A DNA stretch of 45,179 bases from an uncultured Prevotella sp. (GCA_900315635.1 OMZV01000018.1:1-45179); one strand, 5' to 3'; shown: positions 1 to 9,110, counted from the stretch's first letter. The notes: generated from the sequence alone by a model not told the origin. Numbers and translations: made by a program.

Positions 1-10
1 AAAGCGAGTG

Positions 11-42
11 CAAAGGTATAGCGTTTTTTTCATTCCTCCAAA
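11..42 (-). promoter_or_regulatory. Bacteroidetes-type promoter firing out of the window
   Basis: On the minus strand there is TACCTTTG (complement of 11-18) and an upstream TTTG (complement of 39-42) separated by 20 bases, matching the TTTG/TAnnTTTG promoter of this phylum. It should drive a leftward gene that lies outside the window. Confidence 0.65.
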
Positions 43-276
43 TGTTTTGAGAAAAAATATTCGATTTTTATAAAAGTTTTCGGAAATATTGACAAAATAA
101 TGGCGAGATTTATTCATACACATTATATAAAATAGAGACTTCGCCAAATCGAATTAATTATGAAGTAAGAACTAGAAAGTGAGGAAAATGAAGTAATGTG
201 GAGAATAGACCGGAAAGAAAAGAAAAAAAGAGAAGAATAAACAAAGGACTAAAAAGGGGCGTAGTGTAATTAACTA

Positions 277-382
277 ATAATCAGATAGTTTTGAAAAAGA
301 TACCCAATTAGCTTGTAATCGGGTATCTTTTAGAAGCTAATTGGGTACCTTTTACAACCTAATTGGGTATCTATTACAAATT
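277..382. repeat. Modular 22-bp repeat block, locus A
   Basis: Three consecutive 22-base units (317-338, 339-360, 361-382) share the core GGGTATCTTTTA with small changes. An inverted copy precedes them: 295-314 pairs with 334-353 over 20 bases with one mismatch, so the block can fold into a long hairpin. The 11-mer ATAATCAGATA at 277-287 precedes the block and recurs in the same relation to the block at 34798-34808. The block lies at the 3' end of the radical SAM gene, so it may act as its terminator. Related blocks are at 20670-20764 and 34798-34899. Confidence 0.75.
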
Positions 383-387
383 GGTGT

Positions 388-1194
388 TTAGTAGGAAGCT
401 GTGCAAGGGATTCCCAAAGCAATGACACGGTCACGAATAGCGTCAAGTTCTTCGTGGGTTGCCTTTTTAAGATCATGGTCAGGAGTCTCACGATCGATAG
501 TGTAGACCATCACCTCCTCAGGCGCAATATACTTAACTGCGTCGAGCCACGGAGCAACAAACTTCTCATCAGTATTCGAGACGTCGATTACTTCTGTAGT
601 TCCATCTTTCTGCCGTCTGGTGAAGGAACCATGCATAAACATAGTCTGAATAATGGCATGACCATTGAACGAGCGAATGCCTTCAATTATTTTCTTTACG
701 TCATACGTAGGATAAGTTGGTCTGTCGACTTTCTTGATATATTCAGGATTGACAGTGTCCAACTTTAATATATTATTGTCGACCTTCATCAATGCCGCAT
801 GAACCTGAGGACGGTCAATAAATGTCGAGTTGCTCAGAACCGACACCTTGGCGCCAGGACAATACTTGTCACGCAGGGCAATGGTATCATCCATGATTCC
901 GGCAAAATCGGGATGACCTGTCGGCTCACCATTTCCGGCAAAAGTCAGAACATCGGGATGGACTCCTTCGGCATGCATTTCCTTAAGTTTAGCTTCCAAA
1001 CCCTCTGCAACTTCCTGACGTGTTGGGCGTTTGCGCTTTGGACGGAAGTCCTCATTGAATCCGCATTCGCAGTAAATGCAGTTAAACGTACATATCTTTC
1101 CGTCGGAAGGCATGAGGTTTATGCCGAGTGAAATTCCAAGTCGGCGGCTGTGGATAGGTCCGAATATTGGTGATGGATAAATTACTGTACTCAT
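388..1194 (-). CDS. Radical SAM protein of the COG0731 Fe-S oxidoreductase type
   Basis: The protein has 268 residues. It carries the radical SAM cluster motif CTFNCIYC near residue 35, whose three cysteines (CxxxCxxC) would hold a [4Fe-4S] cluster that cleaves SAM. The opening FGPIHSRRLGISLGINL and a following GNGEPT stretch (here FAGNGEPTGHP) are characteristic of COG0731-like radical SAM proteins, a group related to wybutosine-type tRNA enzymes. The substrate is not known for the bacterial members and I cannot assign one. The ATG start at 1194 lies about 25 bases downstream of a minus-strand TACCTTTG element. The gene is monocistronic in this window and diverges from the Sua5/YrdC gene. 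Confidence 0.88.
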   Translation of the reverse strand: MSTVIYPSPIFGPIHSRRLGISLGINLMPSDGKICTFNCIYCECGFNEDFRPKRKRPTRQEVAEGLEAKLKEMHAEGVHPDVLTFAGNGEPTGHPDFAGIMDDTIALRDKYCPGAKVSVLSNSTFIDRPQVHAALMKVDNNILKLDTVNPEYIKKVDRPTYPTYDVKKIIEGIRSFNGHAIIQTMFMHGSFTRRQKDGTTEVIDVSNTDEKFVAPWLDAVKYIAPEEVMVYTIDRETPDHDLKKATHEELDAIRDRVIALGIPCTASY

Positions 1195-1218
1195 TTTTTC
1201 TTCTCCTTGTTATATTTG

Positions 1219-1249
1219 CAAAGGTATTAAAATCTTTGGAATAATGAAA
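1219..1249 (-). promoter_or_regulatory. Promoter of the radical SAM gene
   Basis: The minus strand reads TACCTTTG (complement of 1219-1226), with TTTC (complement of 1246-1249) 19 bases upstream, one base off the TTTG consensus. Transcription would begin near 1213, about 20 bases before the ATG. Confidence 0.6.
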
Positions 1250-1270
1250 AACAAAATTTGTTTATTTTGT

Positions 1271-1301
1271 TTTGTCATTCCACTCATTTGCACTACCTTT
1301 G
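1271..1301 (+). promoter_or_regulatory. Promoter of the Sua5/YrdC gene
   Basis: TTTG (1271-1274), 19 bases, then TACCTTTG (1294-1301), a full match to the Bacteroidetes promoter. Transcription would start near 1307, which excludes the in-frame TTG at 1258 as start codon and supports the ATG at 1318. Confidence 0.75.
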
Positions 1302-1317
1302 CAAGAAAATAAAACCG

Positions 1318-1887
1318 ATGAAACAATCAGAAGATATTCAGAAAGCTATAGAAGTCATGAAGAATGGCGGCGTAATACTCTACCCTACTGACACTGTATG
1401 GGGTATAGGCTGCGATGCTACCAACCCCGACGCTGTAGCTAAAGTATATGAGATAAAACACCGTGACGACTCAAAGGCATTGATTTGCCTTGTCGATTCT
1501 GACGTAAGGTTGCAGAAGTATGTCAGGAACATACCTAACGTGGCGTGGGATCTTATTGACGCTGTAACCAAACCGACAACCATCATTCTCGACAATGCCA
1601 CAAACCTTGCCACGAACCTCATTGCCGACGATGGCAGCATAGGCATGCGCATAACCAACGAGCCGTTCTCGCATGAGCTCTGCTATAGGTTCCAGAAGCC
1701 GATAGTATCGACAAGTGCAAACATCAGCGGCAAACCGGCTGCACAGAATTACTGCGACATCGATCCGGAATTGCTCAGTGCTGTCGACTACGTTTGTGAG
1801 AGCCGCCGCAATGAGCACAAACCTCACAAACCGTCGAGCATCATCAAACTGAGCGAGAATGGTGAGGTTACCGTCATCAGGAAATAA
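1318..1887 (+). CDS. Threonylcarbamoyl-AMP synthase family protein (Sua5/YciO/YrdC)
   Basis: The product has 189 residues and is a single YrdC-like domain. The start of the fold is clear (VILYPTDTVWGIGCDA), followed by the basic substrate-binding stretch EIKHRDDSKAL and the later STSANISG motif that contacts nucleotide. The family makes threonylcarbamoyl-AMP from threonine, bicarbonate and ATP for t6A37 in ANN-decoding tRNAs. The length fits the short TsaC/YciO form, lacking the Sua5 C-terminal domain, and I cannot exclude a YciO-type paralogue, so no symbol is given. The ATG at 1318 follows the promoter by about ten bases. It probably leads a unit with the ClC and fmt genes. Confidence 0.88.
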   Translation: MKQSEDIQKAIEVMKNGGVILYPTDTVWGIGCDATNPDAVAKVYEIKHRDDSKALICLVDSDVRLQKYVRNIPNVAWDLIDAVTKPTTIILDNATNLATNLIADDGSIGMRITNEPFSHELCYRFQKPIVSTSANISGKPAAQNYCDIDPELLSAVDYVCESRRNEHKPHKPSSIIKLSENGEVTVIRK

Positions 1888-1954
1888 ACGGATTAGCTTC
1901 TATTATATAATAAGGTATAACAAAAGGATAATATATAGGTATTAGAGGTTTAAA

Positions 1955-3778
1955 TTGGATTCTGCATTAAGCATAAACGCTAAACTCGAAGATGACGAGA
2001 AGTCATTGCTCGACCGTGTCATTGACTGGCGCGTGAAGCATATCAGTGACAACCAGTTTGTGTTGTTGCTCTCATTCTTCGTAGGAATTTTTGCCGCCGT
2101 TGCCGCCTTCGTGCTGCACTGGCTGATTCATCAGATACAGACTCTGCTGGTTTCGGGATTCTCGACAACGAGTGAGAACTGGATGTTCCTGGTGTTCCCA
2201 ATCATCGGTATATGGCTTACGTCATTGTTTATAAAGTATATCGTCAAGGACAACATCTCCCACGGTATAACCCGAGTGCTGTATGCCATATCGACAAACC
2301 GCAGCCGACTGAAAGCACACAACTGCTGGTCGTCGGTCATTGCGTCGGCAATAACCATCGGATTCGGTGGATCTGTAGGTGCCGAGGCTCCTATCGTTCT
2401 CACGGGTTCAGCCATAGGCTCACGGCTGGGACAGCTGTTCCATCTCGACAACAAGACTCTGATGCTGCTTGTCGGATGTGGAGCCACAGCCGCCATCGCC
2501 GGAATATTCAAGGCACCTATTGCAGGACTGGTGTTCACACTGGAAGTACTGATGGTCGACCTGACAATGGCATCACTGCTTCCGATAATGATATCTTCGG
2601 TCACAGCAACATGCTTTTCTTCATTGTTCACGGGCGACAGCGCCATGTTCAACTTCCAGATGGACGGCGTGTGGGAACTCGACCGTGTTCCGGCTGTGAT
2701 TCTCCTCGGTATATTCTGCGGATTCCTCTCCCTTTACTTCATGAGGGTAATGACATGGTGTGAGAGAGGATATGCCAAGCTAGCCAAACACCCATACGTC
2801 AAGCTATTGGTTGGTGGAATTGCTCTGTCAACACTGATATTCTTCTTCCCCTCACTCTATGGTGAGGGTTACAACTCATTGTCTATATTCATCGAGGGCA
2901 AGACACCAACCGACTGGGGCCAGGTTATGAACGGCTCACTGTTCTCCGGCAATGACAACCTTCTGGTGCTCTATGTCGGATTAGTTATGCTGACCAAGGT
3001 ATTCGCAACAAGTTCGACAAATGGTGCCGGAGGATGCGGCGGAACATTCGCGCCTTCATTGTTCATCGGAGGATTCGGAGGATTCTTCTTCGCCCGCCTG
3101 TGGAACATGAACCAGATTGGAGTATACATTCCCGAGCGCAACTTCACACTCTATGGCATGGCAGGAGTCATGGCAGCCGTGATGCACGCACCGCTGACGG
3201 GAATATTCCTTATAGCCGAGCTTACCGGTGGATACAAGCTGTTCATTCCGCTTATTATCGTCGCCATATCGTCATATCTGACAATATCCGTGTTCGAGCA
3301 GCACAGTATCTATGCCATCCGACTGGCCAGGGAAGGCAAACTTATCACCCACCATACCGACCGTTCGGTTCTCACACTCATGAACCTCGACGACCTTGTG
3401 GACAAGGACTACACCGCCGTTCATCCAGACATGGAGATGGGCGACCTTGTACATGCCATCAGCCGAAGCCGCACATCATACATTCCGGTTCTCGACGATG
3501 CCGGTCATTTGCTTGGCGAGATTGACATTACCAAGATTAGGCACGTCATATTCAGGACAGAGCTTTACCACCGGTTTACCGTAGCAAAGCTTATGACACC
3601 ACCAGCCGCCGTGCTCCATGAGTCGGACAATGCCAATGACGTTATGAAGAAGTTCGATAAGACTGGTGCTCAGATGCTTCCAGTACTTGACGAAAACGAT
3701 TGCTTGAAGGGCTACATAACCCGCACGCACATCTATGACACATACCGTCAGATGGTTGCCGACCTGAGTGAAGAGTAG
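1955..3778 (+). CDS. ClC-family chloride channel/antiporter with C-terminal CBS domains
   Basis: The 607-residue protein has a hydrophobic ClC core at about residues 35-445 and a cytoplasmic tail with a pair of CBS domains at about 475-600. Pore-lining motifs are visible: GSVGAEAP near residue 138, where the glutamate corresponds to the gating glutamate, and GGCGGTFAPSLFIGG near residue 355. The family moves chloride, either passively or in exchange for protons, and CBS pairs usually sense adenine nucleotides. The frame is closed just upstream by a TAG at 1943 and the first in-frame ATG falls far inside the membrane core, so the TTG at 1955 is the probable start. It lies 67 bases after the YrdC-like gene and just before fmt. 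Confidence 0.9.
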   Translation: MDSALSINAKLEDDEKSLLDRVIDWRVKHISDNQFVLLLSFFVGIFAAVAAFVLHWLIHQIQTLLVSGFSTTSENWMFLVFPIIGIWLTSLFIKYIVKDNISHGITRVLYAISTNRSRLKAHNCWSSVIASAITIGFGGSVGAEAPIVLTGSAIGSRLGQLFHLDNKTLMLLVGCGATAAIAGIFKAPIAGLVFTLEVLMVDLTMASLLPIMISSVTATCFSSLFTGDSAMFNFQMDGVWELDRVPAVILLGIFCGFLSLYFMRVMTWCERGYAKLAKHPYVKLLVGGIALSTLIFFFPSLYGEGYNSLSIFIEGKTPTDWGQVMNGSLFSGNDNLLVLYVGLVMLTKVFATSSTNGAGGCGGTFAPSLFIGGFGGFFFARLWNMNQIGVYIPERNFTLYGMAGVMAAVMHAPLTGIFLIAELTGGYKLFIPLIIVAISSYLTISVFEQHSIYAIRLAREGKLITHHTDRSVLTLMNLDDLVDKDYTAVHPDMEMGDLVHAISRSRTSYIPVLDDAGHLLGEIDITKIRHVIFRTELYHRFTVAKLMTPPAAVLHESDNANDVMKKFDKTGAQMLPVLDENDCLKGYITRTHIYDTYRQMVADLSEE

Positions 3779-3811
3779 AGCCGGAGACTCATTTTGAAAC
3801 AGAAGATTTAT

Positions 3812-4789
3812 ATGAATAAGAAAGATTTAAGGATAGTTTTCATGGGAACGCCTGAGTTTGCAGTGGAGTCATTGCAGACACTTGTTGAAGGCGGATATAA
3901 TGTTGTAGCTGTAGTGACACAACCCGACAAGCCAGTAGGCCGTCATCAGGACAAGCTCCAGCCATCAGCTGTAAAGCAGTATGCCGTGAGCAAGGGACTT
4001 CCGGTGTTGCAGCCGGTGAAAATGAAGAACCCGGAGTTTGTTGAAGAGCTCCGTTCCTACAAGGCCGACTTGCAGGTTGTAGTAGCCTTCAGAATGCTGC
4101 CTGAGGTTGTTTGGGCAATGCCACGCTATGGAACATTCAACGTCCATGCCGCACTGCTGCCGCAATACCGTGGTGCAGCTCCTATCAACTGGGCTGTAAT
4201 CAATGGCGAGACTATGACAGGCGTAACGACATTCTTCCTTGACAAGAACATTGATACCGGACGGATTATCCTGCAAAAGAAGTTCCCTATTCCTGACGAT
4301 GCCGATGTAGAATATGTCTATGACGGACTCATGCACCTCGGAGCACAGGCTGCCATCGAGACCATCGACCGTCTTATCGAGGGCAACGGACATATAGAGA
4401 GCACGGAACAGACAGTAGACGAAGGCACCGAATTGCATCCGGCACCAAAGATTTTCAAGGAGACTTGCAAGATAGAATGGAAGAACAATGCCAAGAAAAT
4501 CTATGACTTTGTCCGTGGCTTGAGCCCATACCCTGGGTCTTGGACTGACATGAAAGCTGACAATGACGGGAAGGACTATACCGTTAAGATATTCAAAACT
4601 CAGAAGACCGACCGCAAAGTCAATGGCGAGCCCGGCACACTGGTTGTCGAGAAGAACCGCCTCTTTGTCAATACAACCGACAACCTTCTGGAGATTACAG
4701 AGCTGCAGCTGTCCGGCAAGAAGCGCATGCTGACCCGCGACTTCCTTAACGGATTCCATGACATCGAGAACTACCATTTTGCTGATTAA
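3812..4789 (+). CDS. fmt: Methionyl-tRNA formyltransferase
   Basis: This enzyme transfers a formyl group from 10-formyl-THF to the initiator Met-tRNA. The product is 325 residues from the ATG at 3812. The opening RIVFMGTPEFA is the classical N-terminus. HAALLPQYRGAAPINWAV holds the formyl-folate binding and catalytic region (HxxLLPxYRG), and a C-terminal OB-like tRNA-binding domain follows (about 205-325). An in-frame TTG at 3794 would add six residues not expected in the family. It follows the ClC gene by 33 bases and is probably the last gene of that unit, since a separate promoter lies downstream at 4854. Confidence 0.95.
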   Translation: MNKKDLRIVFMGTPEFAVESLQTLVEGGYNVVAVVTQPDKPVGRHQDKLQPSAVKQYAVSKGLPVLQPVKMKNPEFVEELRSYKADLQVVVAFRMLPEVVWAMPRYGTFNVHAALLPQYRGAAPINWAVINGETMTGVTTFFLDKNIDTGRIILQKKFPIPDDADVEYVYDGLMHLGAQAAIETIDRLIEGNGHIESTEQTVDEGTELHPAPKIFKETCKIEWKNNAKKIYDFVRGLSPYPGSWTDMKADNDGKDYTVKIFKTQKTDRKVNGEPGTLVVEKNRLFVNTTDNLLEITELQLSGKKRMLTRDFLNGFHDIENYHFAD

Positions 4790-4853
4790 AACAGCGTGAT
4801 AGCTGAATTCATGTTTATATCAGAAGCGAAACTGCAAATAAAATATAATTCAT

Positions 4854-4884
4854 TTTGTCCTTTCAGGGTTTTGATGTAACTTTG
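4854..4884 (+). promoter_or_regulatory. Promoter of the ftsX-uppP-truB-queA-folK run
   Basis: TTTG (4854-4857), 19 bases, TAACTTTG (4877-4884): a full Bacteroidetes promoter match. The start of transcription near 4890 favours the ATG at 4914 over the in-frame TTG at 4893 as start of ftsX. Confidence 0.7.
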
Positions 4885-4913
4885 TACCGAATTTGGCTAA
4901 TCATACGCGAATA

Positions 4914-5795
4914 ATGAATAAGAAACGAAATAAAGCCAGTAGTAGCAAACAACGATTGCAGGTGGCAACACTATGTATAAGTACTGCAATGGTGCTCATA
5001 CTTCTAGGCATGGTGGTACTTACGGTATTCACCGGATTAAATCTCTCATCTTACGTCAAAGAGAACCTTACTGTAACCATGGTACTCAGCCCGGACATGT
5101 CCGACCAAGAGGCTCAGCGTCTTTGTGGACTTGTCGAGCAGCAGCCATACATCGCCAAAGCCAACTTCGTCAGTAAGGAAGAGGCTCTGAAAGAAGGCAC
5201 AAAGGAACTGGGAGCCGACCCGTCGGAGTTCGCTGGAGAGAACCCTTTCACAGCTGAAATAGAGCTGCAGTTGAAGGCTAACTATGCCAACAACGACTCA
5301 ATAAAGAATATATCTTCACAGTTGAAGACATACAATGGCGTCACCGACATCGATTATAAGCAAGACCTTATAGACACGGTGAACAACACACTGGGCAAGA
5401 TAGGACTGGTGCTCATCATTCTAGCAGCACTTCTGACTATCGTGTCATTCTCTCTGATTAACAACTCGGTACGGCTGAGCGTCTATGCCCGCCGTTTCTC
5501 TATCCACACCATGAAACTCGTCGGAGCATCGTGGGGCTTCATCCGCAAGCCATTCCTAAAGCGTTCGGTTCTGCTGGGACTCCTGTCGGCATTCATTGCC
5601 CTGGTAGTACTCGGTATCGGAATGTATGCCCTCTGGGTATATGAGCCCGACATCACGATCGTCCTCAACTGGGAGGTAATGACCATCACGGCATGTGTGG
5701 TAATAGTATTCGGAGTAGTAATAACACTTTTCTGCACCTACTTCAGTGTAAACAAGTTCCTGAAGATGAAGGCAGGGGACTTATATAAAATTTAG
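4914..5795 (+). CDS. ftsX: FtsX-like cell-division permease
   Basis: The product is 293 residues from the ATG at 4914. A basic N-terminus is followed by a first membrane segment (about 20-45), a periplasmic domain (about 48-155) and three more membrane segments (about 165-290), the FtsX architecture. FtsX pairs with the ATPase FtsE to activate peptidoglycan hydrolases at the septum. FtsE is not in this window, which is common in this phylum where the two genes are apart. It begins a run with DUF3098 and uppP, both tied to the envelope. Confidence 0.88.
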   Translation: MNKKRNKASSSKQRLQVATLCISTAMVLILLGMVVLTVFTGLNLSSYVKENLTVTMVLSPDMSDQEAQRLCGLVEQQPYIAKANFVSKEEALKEGTKELGADPSEFAGENPFTAEIELQLKANYANNDSIKNISSQLKTYNGVTDIDYKQDLIDTVNNTLGKIGLVLIILAALLTIVSFSLINNSVRLSVYARRFSIHTMKLVGASWGFIRKPFLKRSVLLGLLSAFIALVVLGIGMYALWVYEPDITIVLNWEVMTITACVVIVFGVVITLFCTYFSVNKFLKMKAGDLYKI

Positions 5796-5810
5796 GTATC
5801 ACTAAAAATT

Positions 5811-6083
5811 ATGGAAACAAAGAAAGAAAAGAAACAAGAACTGCCCCAGGCAACTGACAAGAAGAACCTGGCATTCGGGAAACTCAACTTCATCGTCCTG
5901 GCAGTAGGCGTCATAATCGTGCTTATAGGATTCTTCCTGATGGCTGGCGGACAGTCGACAGACAAGGTGTTCGATCCGTCAATCTTCGACCCGATTCACA
6001 TCAAGGTTGCTCCGGTAGTGACGCTCATCGGTTTCGTCTCAATCATTTTCGCCATTATAATCAAGCCAAAGGACAACAAGTAA
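5811..6083 (+). CDS. DUF3098 family small membrane protein
   Basis: A 90-residue protein with a charged N-terminus, a membrane segment at about 27-47, the stretch MAGGQSTDKVFDPSIFDPIHIKVAP, and a second segment at about 65-83. The order FG-K/N-F, first segment, GG, F-P-IF, R/K-I-VAP, second segment fits DUF3098, a Bacteroidetes family of unknown function. It sits 15 bases after ftsX and its stop abuts the uppP start, so it is cotranscribed with both. A role in envelope assembly is an inference from position only. Confidence 0.85.
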   Translation: METKKEKKQELPQATDKKNLAFGKLNFIVLAVGVIIVLIGFFLMAGGQSTDKVFDPSIFDPIHIKVAPVVTLIGFVSIIFAIIIKPKDNK

Positions 6084-6959
6084 ATGACTCTTATTCAAAC
6101 GGTAATTATTGCCATTGTAGAGGGACTCACTGAGTTTCTCCCTGTGTCTTCTACAGGACACATGCTTATAGCAGAGAACCTTTTGGGCGTTCAGAATTCA
6201 GCTTTTGTTCGTGCCTTCACCGTCATCATACAGTTTGGAGCAATCTTGTCGGTTGTTGTACTCTATTGGAAGCGGTTCTTCCGCCTGGACAACACCCCGG
6301 CACCGGCAGGAAGCAGCAAATGGCAAAAGATTAAGCATCGCTGGTATTTCTATTGGCTTCTTATTGTAGCATTTATTCCTACCGGAGTAGTAGGTCTTAT
6401 TGTGAAGAAGAGTGGCATGATAGACTTCATGCTTACTCCTGAGAATGCTATTTGGATAGTACCTATAATGCTTGTCATTGGCGGTATATTCATGCTGTTC
6501 TGTGACAGGATTTTCAATAAGGGCAAGGAAGAGAACAAGGTTACTGAAAAGCGTGCCTTTTGGATTGGACTTATCCAGTGTATTTCAATGATACCAGGTA
6601 CAAGCCGCAGCATGATGACAATCGTAGGAGGTATGTGTCAAAAGCTCACAAGAAGACGTGCAGCTGAATTCTCATTCTTCCTTGCAGTGCCGACAATGGC
6701 TGCTGCCACAGGCATGGACTTGCTGGAGCTCTTTATTGGTGACGAGGCTGTCGGAACAGCATGGGCAACATCTGAGAACATCACAATGCTTCTCATCGGA
6801 AGTGTCGTTGCGTTCATTGTTGCATTGTTTGCCATGAAATGGTTTGTAAACTTCCTTTCAAAATATGGTTTCAAATGGTTTGGCTTCTACCGCATCATTG
6901 TCGGTGGATTCATCCTTGTTTGGATGTTGACCGGACATAGCATGGTAATGTTTGATTAA
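6084..6959 (+). CDS. uppP: Undecaprenyl-diphosphatase UppP/BacA
   Basis: This integral membrane phosphatase recycles undecaprenyl pyrophosphate to the monophosphate carrier used for peptidoglycan and O-antigen; higher dosage gives bacitracin resistance. The 291-residue protein shows both signatures: EGLTEFLPVSSTGHM near residue 13, with the catalytic glutamates and SSTGH, and PGTSRSMMT near residue 171 with the catalytic arginine. Eight or so membrane segments are apparent. The ATG follows the DUF3098 stop codon without a gap, suggesting translational coupling. Confidence 0.96.
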   Translation: MTLIQTVIIAIVEGLTEFLPVSSTGHMLIAENLLGVQNSAFVRAFTVIIQFGAILSVVVLYWKRFFRLDNTPAPAGSSKWQKIKHRWYFYWLLIVAFIPTGVVGLIVKKSGMIDFMLTPENAIWIVPIMLVIGGIFMLFCDRIFNKGKEENKVTEKRAFWIGLIQCISMIPGTSRSMMTIVGGMCQKLTRRRAAEFSFFLAVPTMAAATGMDLLELFIGDEAVGTAWATSENITMLLIGSVVAFIVALFAMKWFVNFLSKYGFKWFGFYRIIVGGFILVWMLTGHSMVMFD

Positions 6960-6980
6960 GTCGAGTTAGAGAATATATAG

Positions 6981-7697
6981 ATGAACTTCAAGGAAGGAGT
7001 ACTTATTCCCATTGACAAGCCTTACGGAGTGACCAGTTTCAAAGCGCTGGCTCACATCCGTTATCTTTGCACTCAGGCTAATGGTGCGAAGGTAAAGATG
7101 GGACATGCCGGAACACTCGACCCACTGGCAACAGGAGTCCTGATACTTGTTACAGGGCGGATGACGAAGCAGATAGAGACTCTGCAAACCCACACGAAGG
7201 AGTATACAGCCACCTTGCAGCTTGGTGCCACGACCGCCAGCTATGACAAGGAGCATGATGTCAACGCCACCTACCCTACCGACCAGATTACAGAGGAGCG
7301 GTTCCGTGAAGTTCTCAAGCAGTTCATCGGCGACATTGACCAAGTGCCACCAACCTACAGTGCAGTAAAGGTGAATGGCGAGCGTGCCTTCAACTACAGG
7401 CGCAATGGCGAGGACGTAAAGCTCAAGCCAAAGCACATCCACATCGACAATATCGAGCTGACAGACTTCGACAAGGAGAAGATGCAAGCTTCGATAAGAG
7501 TAGTCTGTGGCAAAGGCACTTACATCAGGGCATTGGCTCGAGACATTGGTCGTGCTCTCGACAGTGGAGCCTACCTTACTGCTTTAAGGCGGACCCGAGT
7601 CGGCGACATCCGTGTTGAGGACTGCTTGAATTATGACAACTTTGAAGAATGGCTGCAATCCCAAGAGATTGATCACTCGCCTTTACAACAAAAGTAA
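6981..7697 (+). CDS. truB: tRNA pseudouridine-55 synthase
   Basis: The 238-residue product converts U55 in the T-loop of nearly all tRNAs to pseudouridine. The catalytic aspartate lies in GHAGTLDPLATGVL (about residue 46). The Y-based motif PPTYSAVKVNGERAF and the distal GTYIRALARDIG motif are also intact. It is near the short end for TruB, without the C-terminal PUA extension found in some species. It follows uppP by 21 bases and precedes queA, another tRNA-modifying gene. Confidence 0.95.
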   Translation: MNFKEGVLIPIDKPYGVTSFKALAHIRYLCTQANGAKVKMGHAGTLDPLATGVLILVTGRMTKQIETLQTHTKEYTATLQLGATTASYDKEHDVNATYPTDQITEERFREVLKQFIGDIDQVPPTYSAVKVNGERAFNYRRNGEDVKLKPKHIHIDNIELTDFDKEKMQASIRVVCGKGTYIRALARDIGRALDSGAYLTALRRTRVGDIRVEDCLNYDNFEEWLQSQEIDHSPLQQK

Positions 7698-7796
7698 TTG
7701 ACCTTAAGTCTTTTATAATCAAAGTAATCATAATTCTGAATTTTGAACTTTGAATTTTGAATTATAAGAATAAGAATTATTTGATTGATTTAATAT
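7698..7796. repeat. Short A/T-rich direct repeats between truB and queA
   Basis: The gap contains several imperfect copies of GAATTTTGAA at about 7735-7765, giving a phased A/T-rich stretch. A similar stretch in the opposite orientation lies in the mtnN-luxS gap at about 12960-12992. I see no clear promoter or hairpin in it. Confidence 0.5.
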
Positions 7797-9026
7797 ATGA
7801 AGCTATCCCAATTTAACTTTAATTTACCGGACGATGCGGTTGCTCTCTATCCGCACGTTTCCGAACATACTATAACACACAGCGACGGAACAAAGCAGAC
7901 GTTCCACATCACTCGCCGTGACGAAGCCCGCATGATGGTGCTGCACCGCAAGTCGGGTACCATCGACATGTACAACAAGGATGTCAAGGGCGAGGCAAAA
8001 GAAGAGGACTACCTTAAGTTCAAGGATGCCGTCAACTACTTCGACGAAGGCGACGTTATGGTTCTCAATGACACCAAGGTATTCCCGGCACGTCTCTATG
8101 GAACCAAGGAGAAGACCGATGCGAAGATTGAGGTGTTCCTTCTCCGTGAGCTCAATGCCGACATGCGCCTGTGGGACGTTCTTGTCGAGCCAGCCCGCAA
8201 GATCCGTATCGGTAACAAGCTGTTCTTCGACGATACCGGTACAATGGTTGCCGAGGTTATCGACAATACCACCAGCCGTGGCCGCACGCTGAGGTTCCTC
8301 TATGACTGTCCTCACGACGAGTTCAAGCGCGAGCTCTATGCTCTCGGCGAGGCTCCACTGCCCCACTATATCATCGACCATGCTCATGCAGAGGCTGTCC
8401 CAGCCCCGACGGCTACCGACCCGAACGCAACAAAGAACGTTATGGTGCCAGACCGTCCTTACCGTGAGGAAGACCTCGAGGACTTCCAGACTGTCTATGC
8501 AAAGAATGAAGGCGCTGTAACAGCTCCTGCCACCGGTCTGCACATCTCACGCGAAATGCTTAAGATGATGGAGATTAAGGGCATAAACGTTGCCTACATA
8601 ACACTGCATTGCGGACTCGGCAACTTCAACCGCATAGAGGTTGAGGATCTTACCAAGCACAAGATGGAGTCGGAGCAGATGTTCGTCAGCAAGGAAGCCT
8701 GCGACATTGTCAACAAAGCCAAGGAGGAAGGTCATCACATCTGTGTCGTCGGCACTAGTGTGGCAAAGGCAACGGAAACCGCAGTAGGCACTGACAATCT
8801 CCTTAAAGAGTATGAGGGCTGGACCAATAAGTTCATCTTCCCGCCTTACGAGTTCGGACTGGCTGACTCAATGATGGGTAACTTCTACCACCCAATGTCA
8901 ACTCTGATGATGTCGGAATGTGCATTCGGTGGCTATGACCTTGTCATGAAGGCTTACAACCTGGCTGTGGAGAATGGCTATAAATTCGGCTGCTTCGGCG
9001 ATGGAATGCTGATACTGGATGATTAG
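7797..9026 (+). CDS. queA: S-adenosylmethionine:tRNA ribosyltransferase-isomerase
   Basis: QueA transfers and isomerises the ribosyl part of SAM onto 7-aminomethyl-7-deazaguanine at position 34 of GUN-anticodon tRNAs, giving epoxyqueuosine. The 409-residue protein contains the family hallmarks [17 protein letters not shown] (about 83-100), the ATGLHIS motif near 247 and TLHCGLGNF near 268, with a C-terminal region including [10 protein letters not shown]. It is about 50 residues longer than the E. coli form, partly because of an insertion rich in Ala/Pro near residue 200. It is separated from truB by 99 bases of A/T-rich repeats. Confidence 0.95.
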   Translation: MKLSQFNFNLPDDAVALYPHVSEHTITHSDGTKQTFHITRRDEARMMVLHRKSGTIDMYNKDVKGEAKEEDYLKFKDAVNYFDEGDVMVLNDTKVFPARLYGTKEKTDAKIEVFLLRELNADMRLWDVLVEPARKIRIGNKLFFDDTGTMVAEVIDNTTSRGRTLRFLYDCPHDEFKRELYALGEAPLPHYIIDHAHAEAVPAPTATDPNATKNVMVPDRPYREEDLEDFQTVYAKNEGAVTAPATGLHISREMLKMMEIKGINVAYITLHCGLGNFNRIEVEDLTKHKMESEQMFVSKEACDIVNKAKEEGHHICVVGTSVAKATETAVGTDNLLKEYEGWTNKFIFPPYEFGLADSMMGNFYHPMSTLMMSECAFGGYDLVMKAYNLAVENGYKFGCFGDGMLILDD

Positions 9027-9110
9027 TATTCCTCACCAAGACTATTCCTCACCAAGCCTCCCCCAAGTGGAGGATGTTTGATTACATAGGTAATGAACTG
9101 GTAAGAACTA
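9027..9110. repeat. Direct repeat and small hairpin between queA and folK
   Basis: TATTCCTCACCAAG occurs twice in tandem (about 9027-9057). It is followed by a small palindrome at about 9058-9074, CCTCC-N7-GGAGG. The function is unknown; there is no T-run, so it does not look like a terminator. Confidence 0.45.

Larger units (their letters stand above)
1..387. other. Intergenic stretch at the left edge
   Basis: No credible gene is visible: reading frames are short and interrupted. It contains an outward-facing promoter at 11-42, an A/T-rich part, a purine-rich stretch at about 155-265 on the plus strand, and the repeat block at 277-382 that ends five bases before the stop of the radical SAM gene. 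Confidence 0.7.

Noticed and set aside
277-382. CRISPR array as an explanation of the 22-bp repeats
   Set aside because: The units are contiguous with no spacers, have inverted copies, and no cas genes are nearby.
3965-4777. 270-codon open frame antisense to fmt
   Set aside because: It lies wholly inside fmt on the other strand, has no recognisable domain, and fmt is certain.
7824-8543. 239-codon open frame antisense to queA
   Set aside because: A shadow of a clear queA gene; no promoter or family motif.
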